From: Erysipelothrix sp. HDW6A
Lineage (GTDB): Bacteria > Bacillota_I > Bacilli_A > Erysipelotrichales > Erysipelotrichaceae
Direction of reading: 5' to 3'
Assembly: GCF_011400295.1 (NCBI RefSeq)
Contig: NZ_CP049859.1
Location: 682,001-746,000 of the forward strand
Length of the DNA: 64,000 nucleotides
Positions 1 through 9,116 of the stretch are shown here, piece after piece; the first letter of the stretch is position 1; every line of letters starts with the position of its first letter. The notes below the pieces were generated by a model that was not told the origin of the DNA, did not search any database, and saw nothing but the letters and a program-made list of their open reading frames with translations. Made by a program: the position numbers and the translations under genes.

Positions 1-1
1 T

Positions 2-745
2 GATATATATTCTCCGTATCCTGAAGAGTTTAATAGACAAGCGATTACTCTAATATCCACTTTAAATTTTGCTCCTACCGAAGTAGCAAAGAGCCAACTA
101 TTAAAAGAAGGCAGAAAAAACATCTATGTAACAGGGAATACCTCGATTGACGCACTTAAATATACTGTTGATTCAGATTATTCAAGTGATATTACTGAGT
201 GGGTACAAGACTCAAAATTAATTGTTCTAACCGCTCATAGAAGAGAAAACATTGGTACACCAATGGAAAACATGTTTAAGGCAATAAAGTCAATAACTGA
301 GGAATTTTTAGATGTTAAAGTAGTATACCCTATACATATGAATCCCAAGGTACGAGATATTGCAAAAAGAATATTAGGAGATAATCCAAACGTAAGAATA
401 ATAGAACCTTTAGATGTTTCTGATTTTCATAACTTATTAAATAAATCATACATTATATTAACAGATAGTGGAGGAATACAAGAAGAGGCACCTAGTCTTG
501 GTAAGCCTGTACTTGTTATGAGAGACACTACTGAACGCCCTGAAGGTGTGCAAGCAGGAACATTAAAATTAGTTGGAACAGAATTTGAGAATATATACAA
601 TTCTTTTAAACAATTACTAACTGATAAGATAGAGTATAATAGGATGAGTAGCACGGCTAATCCATATGGTGATGGTACTGCAAGTAAACAAATAGTAAAT
701 GCAATATTAGATTATTTTGAAGGAGAAAAAAACTATGAAAATTAA
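2..745 (+). CDS. wecB: UDP-N-acetylglucosamine 2-epimerase (non-hydrolysing), 5' end missing
   Basis: Interconverts UDP-GlcNAc and UDP-ManNAc in the cytoplasm, the first step towards ManNAc or ManNAcA units of a wall polymer or capsule. The frame is open from base 2, so the gene begins before the window; about 247 of the usual 370 residues are present. Family landmarks are visible: a YSPYPEE-N-RQ segment, FAPTE, VTGNTSIDAL, TAHRREN, and the C-terminal DSGGIQEEAPSLGKPVLVMRDTTERPEG block that binds the UDP moiety. The stop overlaps the start of the dehydrogenase gene by 11 bases, so the two are probably translated together. The family call is firm; the symbol is by homology (mnaA is the Bacillus name). 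Confidence 0.93.
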   Translation, partial: DIYSPYPEEFNRQAITLISTLNFAPTEVAKSQLLKEGRKNIYVTGNTSIDALKYTVDSDYSSDITEWVQDSKLIVLTAHRRENIGTPMENMFKAIKSITEEFLDVKVVYPIHMNPKVRDIAKRILGDNPNVRIIEPLDVSDFHNLLNKSYIILTDSGGIQEEAPSLGKPVLVMRDTTERPEGVQAGTLKLVGTEFENIYNSFKQLLTDKIEYNRMSSTANPYGDGTASKQIVNAILDYFEGEKNYEN

Positions 746-1934
746 TGTTATAGGCTTAGGATATATTGGTTTACCAACAAGTTTGATATTAGCGGCGAAT
801 GGTAATACTGTAGTAGGCACGGATACAAATCAAGAAATAGTAAATAAGTTAAATAATAATATTGTTACTTTTGAAGAAGGAGGACTGGGTGATCTCTTCT
901 TAGAAGCTTCCAAATCTGGTTTTACTGCAGAAACACATCCGGTGAAGGCGGATATGTATATTATTACGGTGCCTACTCCATATATGAAAGAGAGTAAACT
1001 AATAGATCCAAAATATGTACAATCAGCAGTCAGACAAGTTTTAGAAGTAATGAACGCAGGAGCAATACTGGTAATTGAATCAACAGTATCTCCAGGAACA
1101 ATAGATAAGTACATTAGACCGATAGTATTAGAAAGCAATAAATCTCCTGAACTTGTACATGCTCCTGAACGCATTCTTCCTGGTGCGATGATTAGTGAAT
1201 TAATCAACAATTCTAGAACCATAGGTGCAGACAGTCAAGAAGTTGCCGAAAAAGTTAAAAGAGTATACGAAACATTCTGTAAAGGAGAAATTGTATTAAC
1301 AGATATAAGAACTGCCGAAATGAGTAAGGTAGTTGAAAATACATACCGAGACATTAATATCGCTTTTGCAAATGAGTTAGCTCAAGTTTGTAGAGAAGCT
1401 GGCCTTGATGTATATGAAGTGATAAGAATTGCCAATAAACACCCAAGGGTTAATATTCTTCAACCTGGACCGGGCGTAGGTGGGCACTGTATATCAGTAG
1501 ATCCATGGTTTTTAGTGGGAGATTATCCAGAAAGTACTAAACTAATTCATCAAGCGCGACGCACTAATGATAGTATGCCAAACTATGTGTTCGATAGAAT
1601 TGTTGAAATAATGAAAGAAAATAATATAACTGAGTTTAGTAAAGTAGGTATATATGGTCTCACATATAAAGAAAATGTTGACGATATGCGAGAAAGTCCA
1701 ACACTACAACTCTTAGAAAATATACCACAATCAAAAGAATTTATTATATATGATCCATTAATTATAGAGAAGAAAATAGCAAATCAAGAATTGGATTTTT
1801 CTAATTTCATTAAATCTGTTGAGTTAGTTGTTATTATGGTTAATCATGATCAACTAAAAAATCAGTCGTTAGAAGGGAAAGTTGTTTTTGATACAAAAAA
1901 CTCAATAACTTTACCTAATACATACAAGTTGTAA
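735..1934 (+). CDS. wecC: UDP-N-acetyl-D-mannosamine dehydrogenase
   Basis: Oxidises UDP-ManNAc to UDP-ManNAcA with two NAD+. The protein has 399 residues, normal for UDP-sugar dehydrogenases. The N-terminus carries the Rossmann motif GLGYIGLP, followed by a VPTPY segment; the catalytic cysteine lies in GGHCIS near residue 250, and the C-terminal UDP-binding domain contains DDMRESPTLQLLE. The start at 735 is chosen over an upstream TTG because AGGAGA lies 9 bases before it and the protein then begins directly with MKINVIGLGYIG. It follows the epimerase gene with an overlap, and together they make UDP-ManNAcA for the polysaccharide assembled by the next genes. Confidence 0.93.
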   Translation: MKINVIGLGYIGLPTSLILAANGNTVVGTDTNQEIVNKLNNNIVTFEEGGLGDLFLEASKSGFTAETHPVKADMYIITVPTPYMKESKLIDPKYVQSAVRQVLEVMNAGAILVIESTVSPGTIDKYIRPIVLESNKSPELVHAPERILPGAMISELINNSRTIGADSQEVAEKVKRVYETFCKGEIVLTDIRTAEMSKVVENTYRDINIAFANELAQVCREAGLDVYEVIRIANKHPRVNILQPGPGVGGHCISVDPWFLVGDYPESTKLIHQARRTNDSMPNYVFDRIVEIMKENNITEFSKVGIYGLTYKENVDDMRESPTLQLLENIPQSKEFIIYDPLIIEKKIANQELDFSNFIKSVELVVIMVNHDQLKNQSLEGKVVFDTKNSITLPNTYKL

Positions 1935-1935
1935 T

Positions 1936-3030
1936 ATGAAAACATTAGTTATTTCGAACATGTACCCTAATAAAGAGTTTCCTACATATGGAGTCTTTGT
2001 TAGGAGCACAACAGAGTCAATTGAAAAATATAGTAAAATATCAAAAATAGTAATGAATAAAAAGGTGTCAAAATTAGGAAAAGGGCTAGAATATCTAGTC
2101 TTTTACATTAGAATAATATTTTTTTATCTGTTTGATAACTCAAGTTTGATATATATTCATTACCCATCACATGTAGCGTTTCTAATTAACAAGTTATCAC
2201 TAATTAGAAAAAGAAAAATTATTACAAATGTTCATGGATCCGATGTTGTGGCAAAACAGGGAATTGAGTATAAGATGAGGAAGCACACCGAACAATTATT
2301 ACAAAACTCTATTAAAATTGTTGTTCCTTCTTCGTATTTTAAAAATTACCTATTGACTAATTATAAAGGCCTCTCATCGTCCAATATATATTGTTATCCT
2401 TCAGGAGGAGTGAACTCATTGATTTTTAATCATAAAAACCTAAGTAAAAATGAGTTCATTAAACATTCATCCTCAATAACAAAAAACACTTATTCATATA
2501 TTTCAAGAGTAGATGAAGGAAAAGGTTGGGATACATATATTCGTGCTATTTCAATATTAAAAACAGATTTCCCTAACATTTTTCAAGCCCTTCATTTCAA
2601 GATAATTGGAAGTGGATCAAAGTCTAATAGTTTAAATGATTTGCTTAATGAAAACGGTCTGACAGATGAAGTCGAATGGATTAACTCCCTACCACAAAAA
2701 GATCTTGCAAAAGAAATGAAAAATTCAAAGTTTGTAATCTTTCCTTCAGAATTGCAAGAAAGTTTAGGGTTAGTAGGCCTAGAAAGCATGGCATGTGGAA
2801 CACCCTTAATTACTAGTGGAGTTGCAGGGATTTCTTCATATTTTGTCAATGAAGTGAATGGCATCGGATTTGCTTCTGGGAATGCAAGCGATCTTGCTAA
2901 GTCAATAGTTATATCAGCTGAAATTACAGATGAAGAATATGATAACATGTGTACTTTAGCAATTGAAACAGCAGAAAAGTATTTAGATATCAATGTTGAA
3001 AAAGTATTAGTTGATATAATAAAGAGGTGA
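1936..3030 (+). CDS. glycosyltransferase family 4 (GT-B fold)
   Basis: Probably transfers a sugar from a nucleotide donor onto the lipid-linked repeat unit at the cytoplasmic face of the membrane. The 364-residue protein starts with a GT-B N-terminal motif (ISNMYPN, then GVFV), has VHGSD in the acceptor domain, and carries the C-terminal E-x7-E-type donor-binding motif within SELQESLGLVGLESMACGTPLI. It starts one base after the dehydrogenase stop codon and sits inside the polysaccharide operon. The donor sugar and linkage cannot be read from sequence. Confidence 0.85.
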   Translation: MKTLVISNMYPNKEFPTYGVFVRSTTESIEKYSKISKIVMNKKVSKLGKGLEYLVFYIRIIFFYLFDNSSLIYIHYPSHVAFLINKLSLIRKRKIITNVHGSDVVAKQGIEYKMRKHTEQLLQNSIKIVVPSSYFKNYLLTNYKGLSSSNIYCYPSGGVNSLIFNHKNLSKNEFIKHSSSITKNTYSYISRVDEGKGWDTYIRAISILKTDFPNIFQALHFKIIGSGSKSNSLNDLLNENGLTDEVEWINSLPQKDLAKEMKNSKFVIFPSELQESLGLVGLESMACGTPLITSGVAGISSYFVNEVNGIGFASGNASDLAKSIVISAEITDEEYDNMCTLAIETAEKYLDINVEKVLVDIIKR

Positions 3031-3032
3031 GT

Positions 3033-4151
3033 ATGAGAAAAATTATTAATGAAGAAATAAATGATAATTTACTATCGGTTTCGGTTTTCTTATTGTCGAT
3101 AAATCAATTTGTCTCCATTCCGTGGTTTGTAAAGATTCAAAAAATATGTGGCTATTTTGGGGTCGCAATACTTCTAGTTCTGTTTATTCACAAACTCGTA
3201 TTAGAAGACACTAATAAGACTAGAATTATCAAATCAATCCTATTAGTATTGTTTCTTACAAGTGTTATATACAGTGGAAGACAGTTTATCCTAGTTACCT
3301 TTCTGTTAATGATGGTGATAGAAAAAGACAATATTGACACTACCATCAAGATCGTCATGTATACTAGTTTGTTTTCAATCCTTATTACTGTTACGAATTA
3401 CACTTCATTTAATGGAGTTAGTTTTGAAAATTATGAAAATAGAACTATATTTGGTAGAGAAATATCGGTTCTTAAAGAGTCCCTAGGATACAATCATGCA
3501 AATAAATTGTTTCTTAATTCATTCATACCTTTTGCATCCTATTTGTATCTAAACTTTGGAATAATAAAAAGATATGTTCATTTCATATTTGTCTTTCTTT
3601 TTTTAGTACTGTTTTTTATTACTTTCTCCAGAACTGGATTAATTTGTTATTTATTTTCTCATTTTGCATATTTCTTTGTAGATAAGAAGTATTCGTCGAG
3701 TATAATGAAGTTTTCTTTTTTTACGGTTGTTATATTTTCTTTTTTACTTCCGATGTTATATATGAGAATTGATATTACAATATTAAGTAAATTAAACAGA
3801 GCGTTATCGGATAGAATTCGATATAGTGCCGATGGTATAAATTTAACAAAATTAACTGCATTCGGAACGAATATTGATGGGTTAAGAAGTCAACAAGGAT
3901 ATATTGTTACTGTAGATAATAGTTTTGTTCTTACCTTAGTTTCGTATGGATATGTTGTTTTTGGTATTATGATGTCTATAGTAAGTTATGTGGTTGCATT
4001 TACGAAAAATAGGAAGTTACTATACTTTATCCTGATATTTGGGATATACTATTTTGCTGAAAGTTATTTTTTCTCAGCAATCTATAATTTCTCCTTGTTG
4101 TTAATAGGGGTAGAGTTCGAGAGGATATACAATGAAAGAAAGAATATTTAA
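3033..4151 (+). CDS. Wzy-like polysaccharide polymerase / O-antigen ligase-type membrane protein
   Basis: A 372-residue hydrophobic protein with about ten membrane segments and a larger extracytoplasmic loop near residues 235-290 (RALSDRIRY onwards), the usual layout of Wzy polymerases. Wzy proteins join lipid-linked repeat units outside the membrane. Sequence conservation in this family is poor, so the call rests on topology, on the FSRTGLI stretch typical of the family, and on position between glycosyltransferase genes. The ATG at 3033 is preferred to the GTG at 3027 because AAAGAGG lies five bases before it. The 3' end overlaps the next gene by 20 bases. Confidence 0.72.
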   Translation: MRKIINEEINDNLLSVSVFLLSINQFVSIPWFVKIQKICGYFGVAILLVLFIHKLVLEDTNKTRIIKSILLVLFLTSVIYSGRQFILVTFLLMMVIEKDNIDTTIKIVMYTSLFSILITVTNYTSFNGVSFENYENRTIFGREISVLKESLGYNHANKLFLNSFIPFASYLYLNFGIIKRYVHFIFVFLFLVLFFITFSRTGLICYLFSHFAYFFVDKKYSSSIMKFSFFTVVIFSFLLPMLYMRIDITILSKLNRALSDRIRYSADGINLTKLTAFGTNIDGLRSQQGYIVTVDNSFVLTLVSYGYVVFGIMMSIVSYVVAFTKNRKLLYFILIFGIYYFAESYFFSAIYNFSLLLIGVEFERIYNERKNI

Positions 4152-4866
4152 TACATATGTTAGTGATCTAACTATGGATGAAACTGTGAGAGAAGTAGAT
4201 GAGATTATTCAAAGGAGGGTTCCAACCCAACATGTTGTAATTAACGCATCGAAAATTAATTTAATGAATAAAGACGAGGAACTTACGAATATCATCAACA
4301 GTTGTCCTATTATTAATGCAGATGGAGCTTCAATTCTATGGGCAGCAAAAAAACTTGGAGTTAGTTTAAAAGAAAGGGTCACAGGAATCGATTTATTTGA
4401 AGAGCTGTTAAAGCTGTCAAATGTAAAAAAATACAGAATATTTCTTTTTGGTGCAAAGCAAGAAGTTGTTGAAAAAGTTAAACAAATCATTGAAGAAAAA
4501 TATCCTAATGTTGTCATTGCAGGAATAAAAAATGGATATTTTGATCAGTCAAAAGAACAAGAAATTGTAGATATGATTAAGGAAAGTAAGGCAGATATGC
4601 TATTTGTAGCTTTCTCTTCACCTAAGAAAGAATTTTGGGTAAATAAGTACCTTCAGGAAATGGATATTCCATTTTGTATGGGAGTTGGTGGAAGTTTCGA
4701 TGTTGTTGCAGGAGTAACAAAAAGAGCACCTGAGTGGATGCAAAAGTCCGGTCTTGAATGGTTCTATAGATTTATTCAAGAACCAGGAAGATTGTTTAAT
4801 AGATATATTATCGGTAACTTAAAGTTTGTTCTCCTTACATATCAATATAAGTTTAAAAGAAAATAG
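4132..4866 (+). CDS. WecG/TagA/CpsF family glycosyltransferase (GT26)
   Basis: GT26 enzymes add N-acetylmannosamine (TagA) or ManNAcA (WecG) to undecaprenyl-PP-GlcNAc at the membrane. The 244 residues cover the family's full length. Visible motifs are NADGASILWAAKKLG, ERVTGIDLF, FLFGA, and the C-terminal GVGGSFDVVAG and RAPEWM-----LEWFYRF block. With WecB and WecC encoded just upstream, a ManNAcA (WecG-like) or ManNAc (TagA-like) donor is expected. The gene overlaps the polymerase gene and is followed by a strong terminator, so it ends this transcription unit. Confidence 0.88.
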   Translation: MKERIFNTYVSDLTMDETVREVDEIIQRRVPTQHVVINASKINLMNKDEELTNIINSCPIINADGASILWAAKKLGVSLKERVTGIDLFEELLKLSNVKKYRIFLFGAKQEVVEKVKQIIEEKYPNVVIAGIKNGYFDQSKEQEIVDMIKESKADMLFVAFSSPKKEFWVNKYLQEMDIPFCMGVGGSFDVVAGVTKRAPEWMQKSGLEWFYRFIQEPGRLFNRYIIGNLKFVLLTYQYKFKRK

Positions 4867-4914
4867 TAGTGAACATGTAATTAAGGACTTATAATTATGT
4901 TTCTTTTCACATGA

Positions 4915-4948
4915 AGCACATTATGCCGATATGCATAGTGTGCTTTTC
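4915..4948 (+). terminator. intrinsic terminator of the polysaccharide operon
   Basis: A 12-bp stem (AGCACATTATGC with GCATAGTGTGCT, one G-U pair) closes a CGATAT loop and is followed by a T run. It lies between the GT26 gene and the next promoter. Confidence 0.85.
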
Positions 4949-5017
4949 TTCTAATGTGATATAATTGGTAAAGCTACTTGGAATGATGTGTTTTTAATTT
5001 TCAAGAGTATGTACATA

Positions 5018-5026
5018 TGTTATAAT
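5018..5026 (+). promoter_or_regulatory. extended -10 promoter for the sugar transferase gene
   Basis: TGTTATAAT is a perfect extended -10 element (TGnTATAAT), 31 bases before the start codon. No clear -35 is seen, which is acceptable with an extended -10. Confidence 0.6.
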
Positions 5027-5057
5027 TCAACTAGCTTTTTGTTTTGAAAGGAATACT

Positions 5058-6401
5058 ATGAGAAAAAATTCTAGAGACTTATTTATCGTTTTATATAAGA
5101 CCATAGTTTATGTTGCACTTTACCTAGTATTTTTCTTGTGCTTCAAAAGAGAAAATATTGCTTTAGTAAATTTATCAAGAACACTCGTAATTACCTCAAT
5201 GACTTTTGTTACTGTTGGAATACTAATGATGTTTGTTTACGGAAACTTTGAAATTGGTAAGAAGAAAACCAAACCAATTATTTATTCTATGGCAGTTGGA
5301 ATCATTCTGACAGATCTACTTACTTATCTGCAGTTAATGATCATGAATACGAATCCATTTAATAATCCAGTTTTTAAGTTAGAACAACTTGATACATTAT
5401 TAATTGTGATTGTTGTTCAAATCTTAATTATCTACATCACAACGTCAATCGGAAATAGAATTTACTTCAATATGAATAAACCAATGAAGACACTCTTGGT
5501 ATGTAGTGATCCTGATGATCATGATGCTGGAGTAATCGAAAGATTCATTGATAGATTTAAGTTACAGTACAATGTTGTTGGCAAGGTTCACCAAGATAAG
5601 ATTCTTGATCCAAAATGCTTAGATGCAATTGAATACGTTGTATTTGTTAATGTTCGTTCAGCAGAGAGAAAACAGTGGGTTGATGAGTGCTACAAGCGTA
5701 GTATCAGCTTCTCCTATTCACCTTCAATCTCAGATGTACTTGAGCTTAGTGGTGAGCATGTCACATTTGATGACAAGCCAATGATAAGCATTGATGCAAA
5801 AGGTTTATCCCTTGAACAACGTGTTGTTAAACGTGCTATTGATTTACTTGGAGCAATCGTAGGAGTTATCTTATCGTCACCAATCTGGATTGTATCGGCA
5901 ATCGCAATTAAACTCGGTGATGGTGGATCCATTCTCTTTACTCAAGATCGATATACAATCAATGGTAAAATTTTTAAAGTTTATAAATTTAGAACAATGA
6001 AAGAAAACGTTGAGAACTATTCCTCAACTGAAGATGATGATCGCATCACTAAAGTAGGTAAAGTTCTTCGTAAGATTCGTATGGATGAACTTCCTCAACT
6101 TCTCAACATCTTAAAAGGCGATATGAGCCTTGTAGGGCCTCGTCCTGAGATGTTAAGCAACGTAGAGCTATACGAACAGGAACTTCCTGAATTCCGCTAC
6201 CGCTTGCGTGTAAAGGCTGGATTAACAGGTATTGCTCAAATCGAAGGGAAATATAACACAAGCCCTTACGATAAACTGCTGATGGATTTACTCTATATTG
6301 AGAACTACAGCATCTGGTCAGATATTAAATTAATACTTCGTACTGTTACCGTAATCTTTAAATCCGATAGTACCGAGGGATTTGACAAGCCTCAAAAATA
6401 A
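5058..6401 (+). CDS. polyprenyl glycosylphosphotransferase (initiating sugar transferase)
   Basis: Transfers a sugar-1-phosphate onto undecaprenyl phosphate and so starts repeat-unit synthesis. The 447-residue protein has four N-terminal membrane segments (about residues 10-125), a soluble CoA-binding-like middle part, then the bacterial sugar-transferase domain from about residue 257: KRAIDLLGAIVGV with a re-entrant hydrophobic helix, QDRYTINGKIFKVYKFRTMK, and the catalytic DELPQLLNILKGDMSLVGPRPE motif. It has its own promoter and terminator, so it is separate from the upstream operon although it serves the same pathway. Which sugar is transferred (galactose, GlcNAc or other) cannot be told. 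Confidence 0.9.
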   Translation: MRKNSRDLFIVLYKTIVYVALYLVFFLCFKRENIALVNLSRTLVITSMTFVTVGILMMFVYGNFEIGKKKTKPIIYSMAVGIILTDLLTYLQLMIMNTNPFNNPVFKLEQLDTLLIVIVVQILIIYITTSIGNRIYFNMNKPMKTLLVCSDPDDHDAGVIERFIDRFKLQYNVVGKVHQDKILDPKCLDAIEYVVFVNVRSAERKQWVDECYKRSISFSYSPSISDVLELSGEHVTFDDKPMISIDAKGLSLEQRVVKRAIDLLGAIVGVILSSPIWIVSAIAIKLGDGGSILFTQDRYTINGKIFKVYKFRTMKENVENYSSTEDDDRITKVGKVLRKIRMDELPQLLNILKGDMSLVGPRPEMLSNVELYEQELPEFRYRLRVKAGLTGIAQIEGKYNTSPYDKLLMDLLYIENYSIWSDIKLILRTVTVIFKSDSTEGFDKPQK

Positions 6402-6430
6402 CACTGCAATAATTGTAGTGTTATTTTTAT
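6397..6430 (+). terminator. intrinsic terminator after the sugar transferase
   Basis: AATAACACT pairs with AGTGTTATT around an 11-base loop and runs into TTTTTA. The stem overlaps the stop codon. Confidence 0.8.
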
Positions 6431-6473
6431 TCCCAATTTAGTATAATTGAGCTAGAAACAAGAGGGGATAGTA

Positions 6474-7793
6474 ATGTCTGTTTTTTTCTATGTATATGTG
6501 CTATTTATGATAGCCTTTATTGAAATCATGAACTACTCGTTTCATAATTTTTTTGAAAGACGTTATGAGCGAGTAATTTTTGATATTCTCTCACTTACAG
6601 TTAATGCAATATCAGTGACCTTTATCTTTTGGGGAGTCAGTTCTTTTATCCGCTCTGTACTCCTCATTATTTTACTCTTTATCAATGTCATTGCGCGTTA
6701 TAAGATGAGCTCATTGACTGCCCTCACAATATCCATGGTCTACATTGTTAGTACTTATTCAGTGAGGGGGATTATCTTCCCACTTATTGCTCTCGCATCA
6801 TCGCAACCACTTGTTGCAGTTATGGTTCATAAGGATAGTTACTATATTGTTCAATGTTTAGCTTTAGTCATTACTACAGCGACACTCCTATTATTACGCA
6901 AACATTTGGTTAAAGATGATGATTTTAGATTGTTTATCTCTCATCCATTCCAACTTCGTACATACCTAGGATGGCTCTTTGTATCGTGGATACTTATGAT
7001 GGTTATAAATACGGGTCGTTATCGTGATCTTGAAGCAACTTGGTATTCATTAACGTATTTTACGACTGCGAGTCTTATTGCCTTATCACTTGTTTATTTC
7101 TATTACTACTTGAATAAGATTACAGTTTATTCAGAAAAGGAAATGATTGAACGACGAATTATAGAGAGTCTTGAATCGAAGTTAGAACTCTACAAACGTC
7201 TTGAAGATCAACTGATGTCGATTCGTCGGTTTAGACACGATTATCGTAAGGTTCTTCATACACTTAAGTACTATTCAGAGAATGAAGACAACGAAGGTAT
7301 GGCGCAATTTATTCGTGACACCTTAGAAGTGGTGGATGTCCCAATTGATGCAGGGATGCAGTATAGTAATAACTTTTTACTGGATGCTATGCTTCAGGAT
7401 ATATCAAATAGAGCAGAAAAGAATAATATACGATTTGAAGCTCAAGTATTTTTCCCAGAAGGATTTGAGATATCTGACTTAGATATTGTAAGACTTTTTG
7501 GTAATGCTGTTGAGAACTCATTAAACCATACATTAAATGTAGAAGATGGATGGATTAAGATTCTAGGTAAAGAAACCAATCACTGGTTCCATCTCTCAAT
7601 ATCAAATTCATTTGATGGATTAATTAAGAAAAACAAAGGTGCAATCATTACCCGTAAAAAAGATGCACACGATCATGGACATGGGATTTATATCATGAGT
7701 GATATTGTAGAAAAACTAAACGGAGTTATTACCTATAGTGATAATGAAACACATGATGTATTTACCGTTAAGATATCCATTCCATTAAATTAG
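6474..7793 (+). CDS. AgrC/GHKL-type sensor histidine kinase
   Basis: Six or seven hydrophobic segments fill roughly residues 1-220, followed by a coiled linker and a kinase core. The H-box is RRFRHDYRKV with the phospho-accepting histidine near residue 252, the arrangement of AgrC-like peptide sensors. The GHKL ATPase part shows GNAVENSLNH (N box) and HGHGIYIM (G box). AgrC-like kinases usually sit beside a LytTR response regulator and often a signal peptide gene; neither is adjacent here, so this is an orphan kinase whose partner is elsewhere. AGAGGGGA precedes the ATG. The ligand is unknown. Confidence 0.85.
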   Translation: MSVFFYVYVLFMIAFIEIMNYSFHNFFERRYERVIFDILSLTVNAISVTFIFWGVSSFIRSVLLIILLFINVIARYKMSSLTALTISMVYIVSTYSVRGIIFPLIALASSQPLVAVMVHKDSYYIVQCLALVITTATLLLLRKHLVKDDDFRLFISHPFQLRTYLGWLFVSWILMMVINTGRYRDLEATWYSLTYFTTASLIALSLVYFYYYLNKITVYSEKEMIERRIIESLESKLELYKRLEDQLMSIRRFRHDYRKVLHTLKYYSENEDNEGMAQFIRDTLEVVDVPIDAGMQYSNNFLLDAMLQDISNRAEKNNIRFEAQVFFPEGFEISDLDIVRLFGNAVENSLNHTLNVEDGWIKILGKETNHWFHLSISNSFDGLIKKNKGAIITRKKDAHDHGHGIYIMSDIVEKLNGVITYSDNETHDVFTVKISIPLN

Positions 7794-7814
7794 TATTACA
7801 GGAGGTTATTTTGT

Positions 7815-9026
7815 ATGAAACGTTATCACTTAGTACTATTGACATTTCTTGTTGTAGCGATAGGAGCGATACTTTCACTTATCATAAATAAAGCACAACA
7901 TAAGATAGAGACAATACATTGTGAACGTTATGACATCATACCTTTTGATGAGCTCAACAAAGCAGCTGGAGTAGATGGTGGTACCATTACTATTTCTTTA
8001 GAAAACACTGTTTACTCTTTAAAAGAATACTCATATCTTAGCAGGGCACCACAGTATCATCTACAGATTATCGATTCATTAGAAGTGATTCTTACTACAA
8101 ACGGTGAGGAGTATCGTGTACCTGTAATAGCTAAAGACTCCTATCCTGCTGAGATTAGTGTAAAGTATGAAGGTCAGGAAATAGATAATGATTCCAAGAT
8201 TGAAGTTTACCAGTATGAGCTAATCGATGAACGATTCGAAGTTAGTGCTACTGAAAAGAAAAATGACGTAACGCAAAAGTTAGAAACGGTTAAGCTTGTT
8301 GATAAGGTAGATACTTCACAACTTGGTGATCAAAAGATATCCTGGCATGTTAGTGATGGAGTAAATGACACTAACTTTACAGTACATGTAAGTGTTAAAG
8401 AGAATACAGAGAACGTAGGCATGAATAAAGACGGTATAATGGAACTGAAGTATCCTCATCTGGAGAGTGCTTTAGTAACACGTAAACGTGCATTACCAAA
8501 AGACTATGTTCCAGAGTTATCGTTCATTCCTGCTAAATATTCAGTGAGTGATGGATATCGAGCAACACCTACTGTAAGTAATGCGACAACGTATCTAATT
8601 GATGCAATGTATGAAGAAACAGGACTTTGGATGTTTGTGACATCATCGTATTGCAACTATGAGCTCCAAGAACGCCTTTACACGGGTTATATTGCTCAGT
8701 ATGGACAAGAAGCTGCTGATAGACTTTCAGCACGTCCAGGCACCTCAGAACATCAAACAGGGCTTGTGATTGATGTTGTTACTCCTGGTGGGGAAATGAT
8801 GAAGTTTAAAGAAACGAAACAATCAGAGTGGGTTAATAAGAATGCTCACCGTTTTGGATTCATTGTTCGCTATCCAGAAGGTAAAGAAGATATTACAGGG
8901 TATATGCCTGAAGCATGGCATCTACGTTATGTTGGTGAAGATATTGCAAAGAAGGTTTACAATTCTGGATTAACATATGACGAATGGTATCGTGATAACT
9001 TTGTAAATATAAATATGGATGAGTAA
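7815..9026 (+). CDS. membrane-anchored D-alanyl-D-alanine carboxypeptidase, VanY family (M15B)
   Basis: Cleaves the terminal D-Ala from peptidoglycan stem peptides outside the cell. An N-terminal membrane segment (about residues 4-24) is followed by roughly 180 residues of DUF5011/immunoglobulin-like sequence and then the peptidase from about residue 245. The zinc-binding motifs are RPGTSEHQTGLVIDV (the SxHxxGxAxD pattern, with valine in place of alanine) and EAWHLRYV (the ExxH pattern). AGGAGG lies nine bases before the ATG. It follows the histidine kinase gene by 21 bases and may be cotranscribed with it; no vanH/A/X genes are nearby, so it is more likely a wall-remodelling enzyme than glycopeptide resistance. 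Confidence 0.9.
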   Translation: MKRYHLVLLTFLVVAIGAILSLIINKAQHKIETIHCERYDIIPFDELNKAAGVDGGTITISLENTVYSLKEYSYLSRAPQYHLQIIDSLEVILTTNGEEYRVPVIAKDSYPAEISVKYEGQEIDNDSKIEVYQYELIDERFEVSATEKKNDVTQKLETVKLVDKVDTSQLGDQKISWHVSDGVNDTNFTVHVSVKENTENVGMNKDGIMELKYPHLESALVTRKRALPKDYVPELSFIPAKYSVSDGYRATPTVSNATTYLIDAMYEETGLWMFVTSSYCNYELQERLYTGYIAQYGQEAADRLSARPGTSEHQTGLVIDVVTPGGEMMKFKETKQSEWVNKNAHRFGFIVRYPEGKEDITGYMPEAWHLRYVGEDIAKKVYNSGLTYDEWYRDNFVNINMDE

Positions 9027-9052
9027 TCATTAAATAATATATATCAATAAAT

Positions 9053-9095
9053 AAGGCTTATTCTGAATAATAATCAGAACAAGCCTTTCTTTTAT
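9053..9095. terminator. bidirectional terminator between convergent genes
   Basis: AAGGCTT and TTCTGA pair with TCAGAA and AAGCCTT (one bulged position each side), with T-rich tails on both strands. It separates the carboxypeptidase gene (+) from the InlB-repeat gene (-). Confidence 0.75.
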
Positions 9096-9116
9096 AATGG
9101 TATAAGATTGAAGAAA

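Noticed and set aside
7815..9026. Glycopeptide resistance gene vanY
   Set aside because: No vanH, vanA/B, vanX or VanR/S pair is nearby; VanY-like carboxypeptidases are common housekeeping wall enzymes in Firmicutes.
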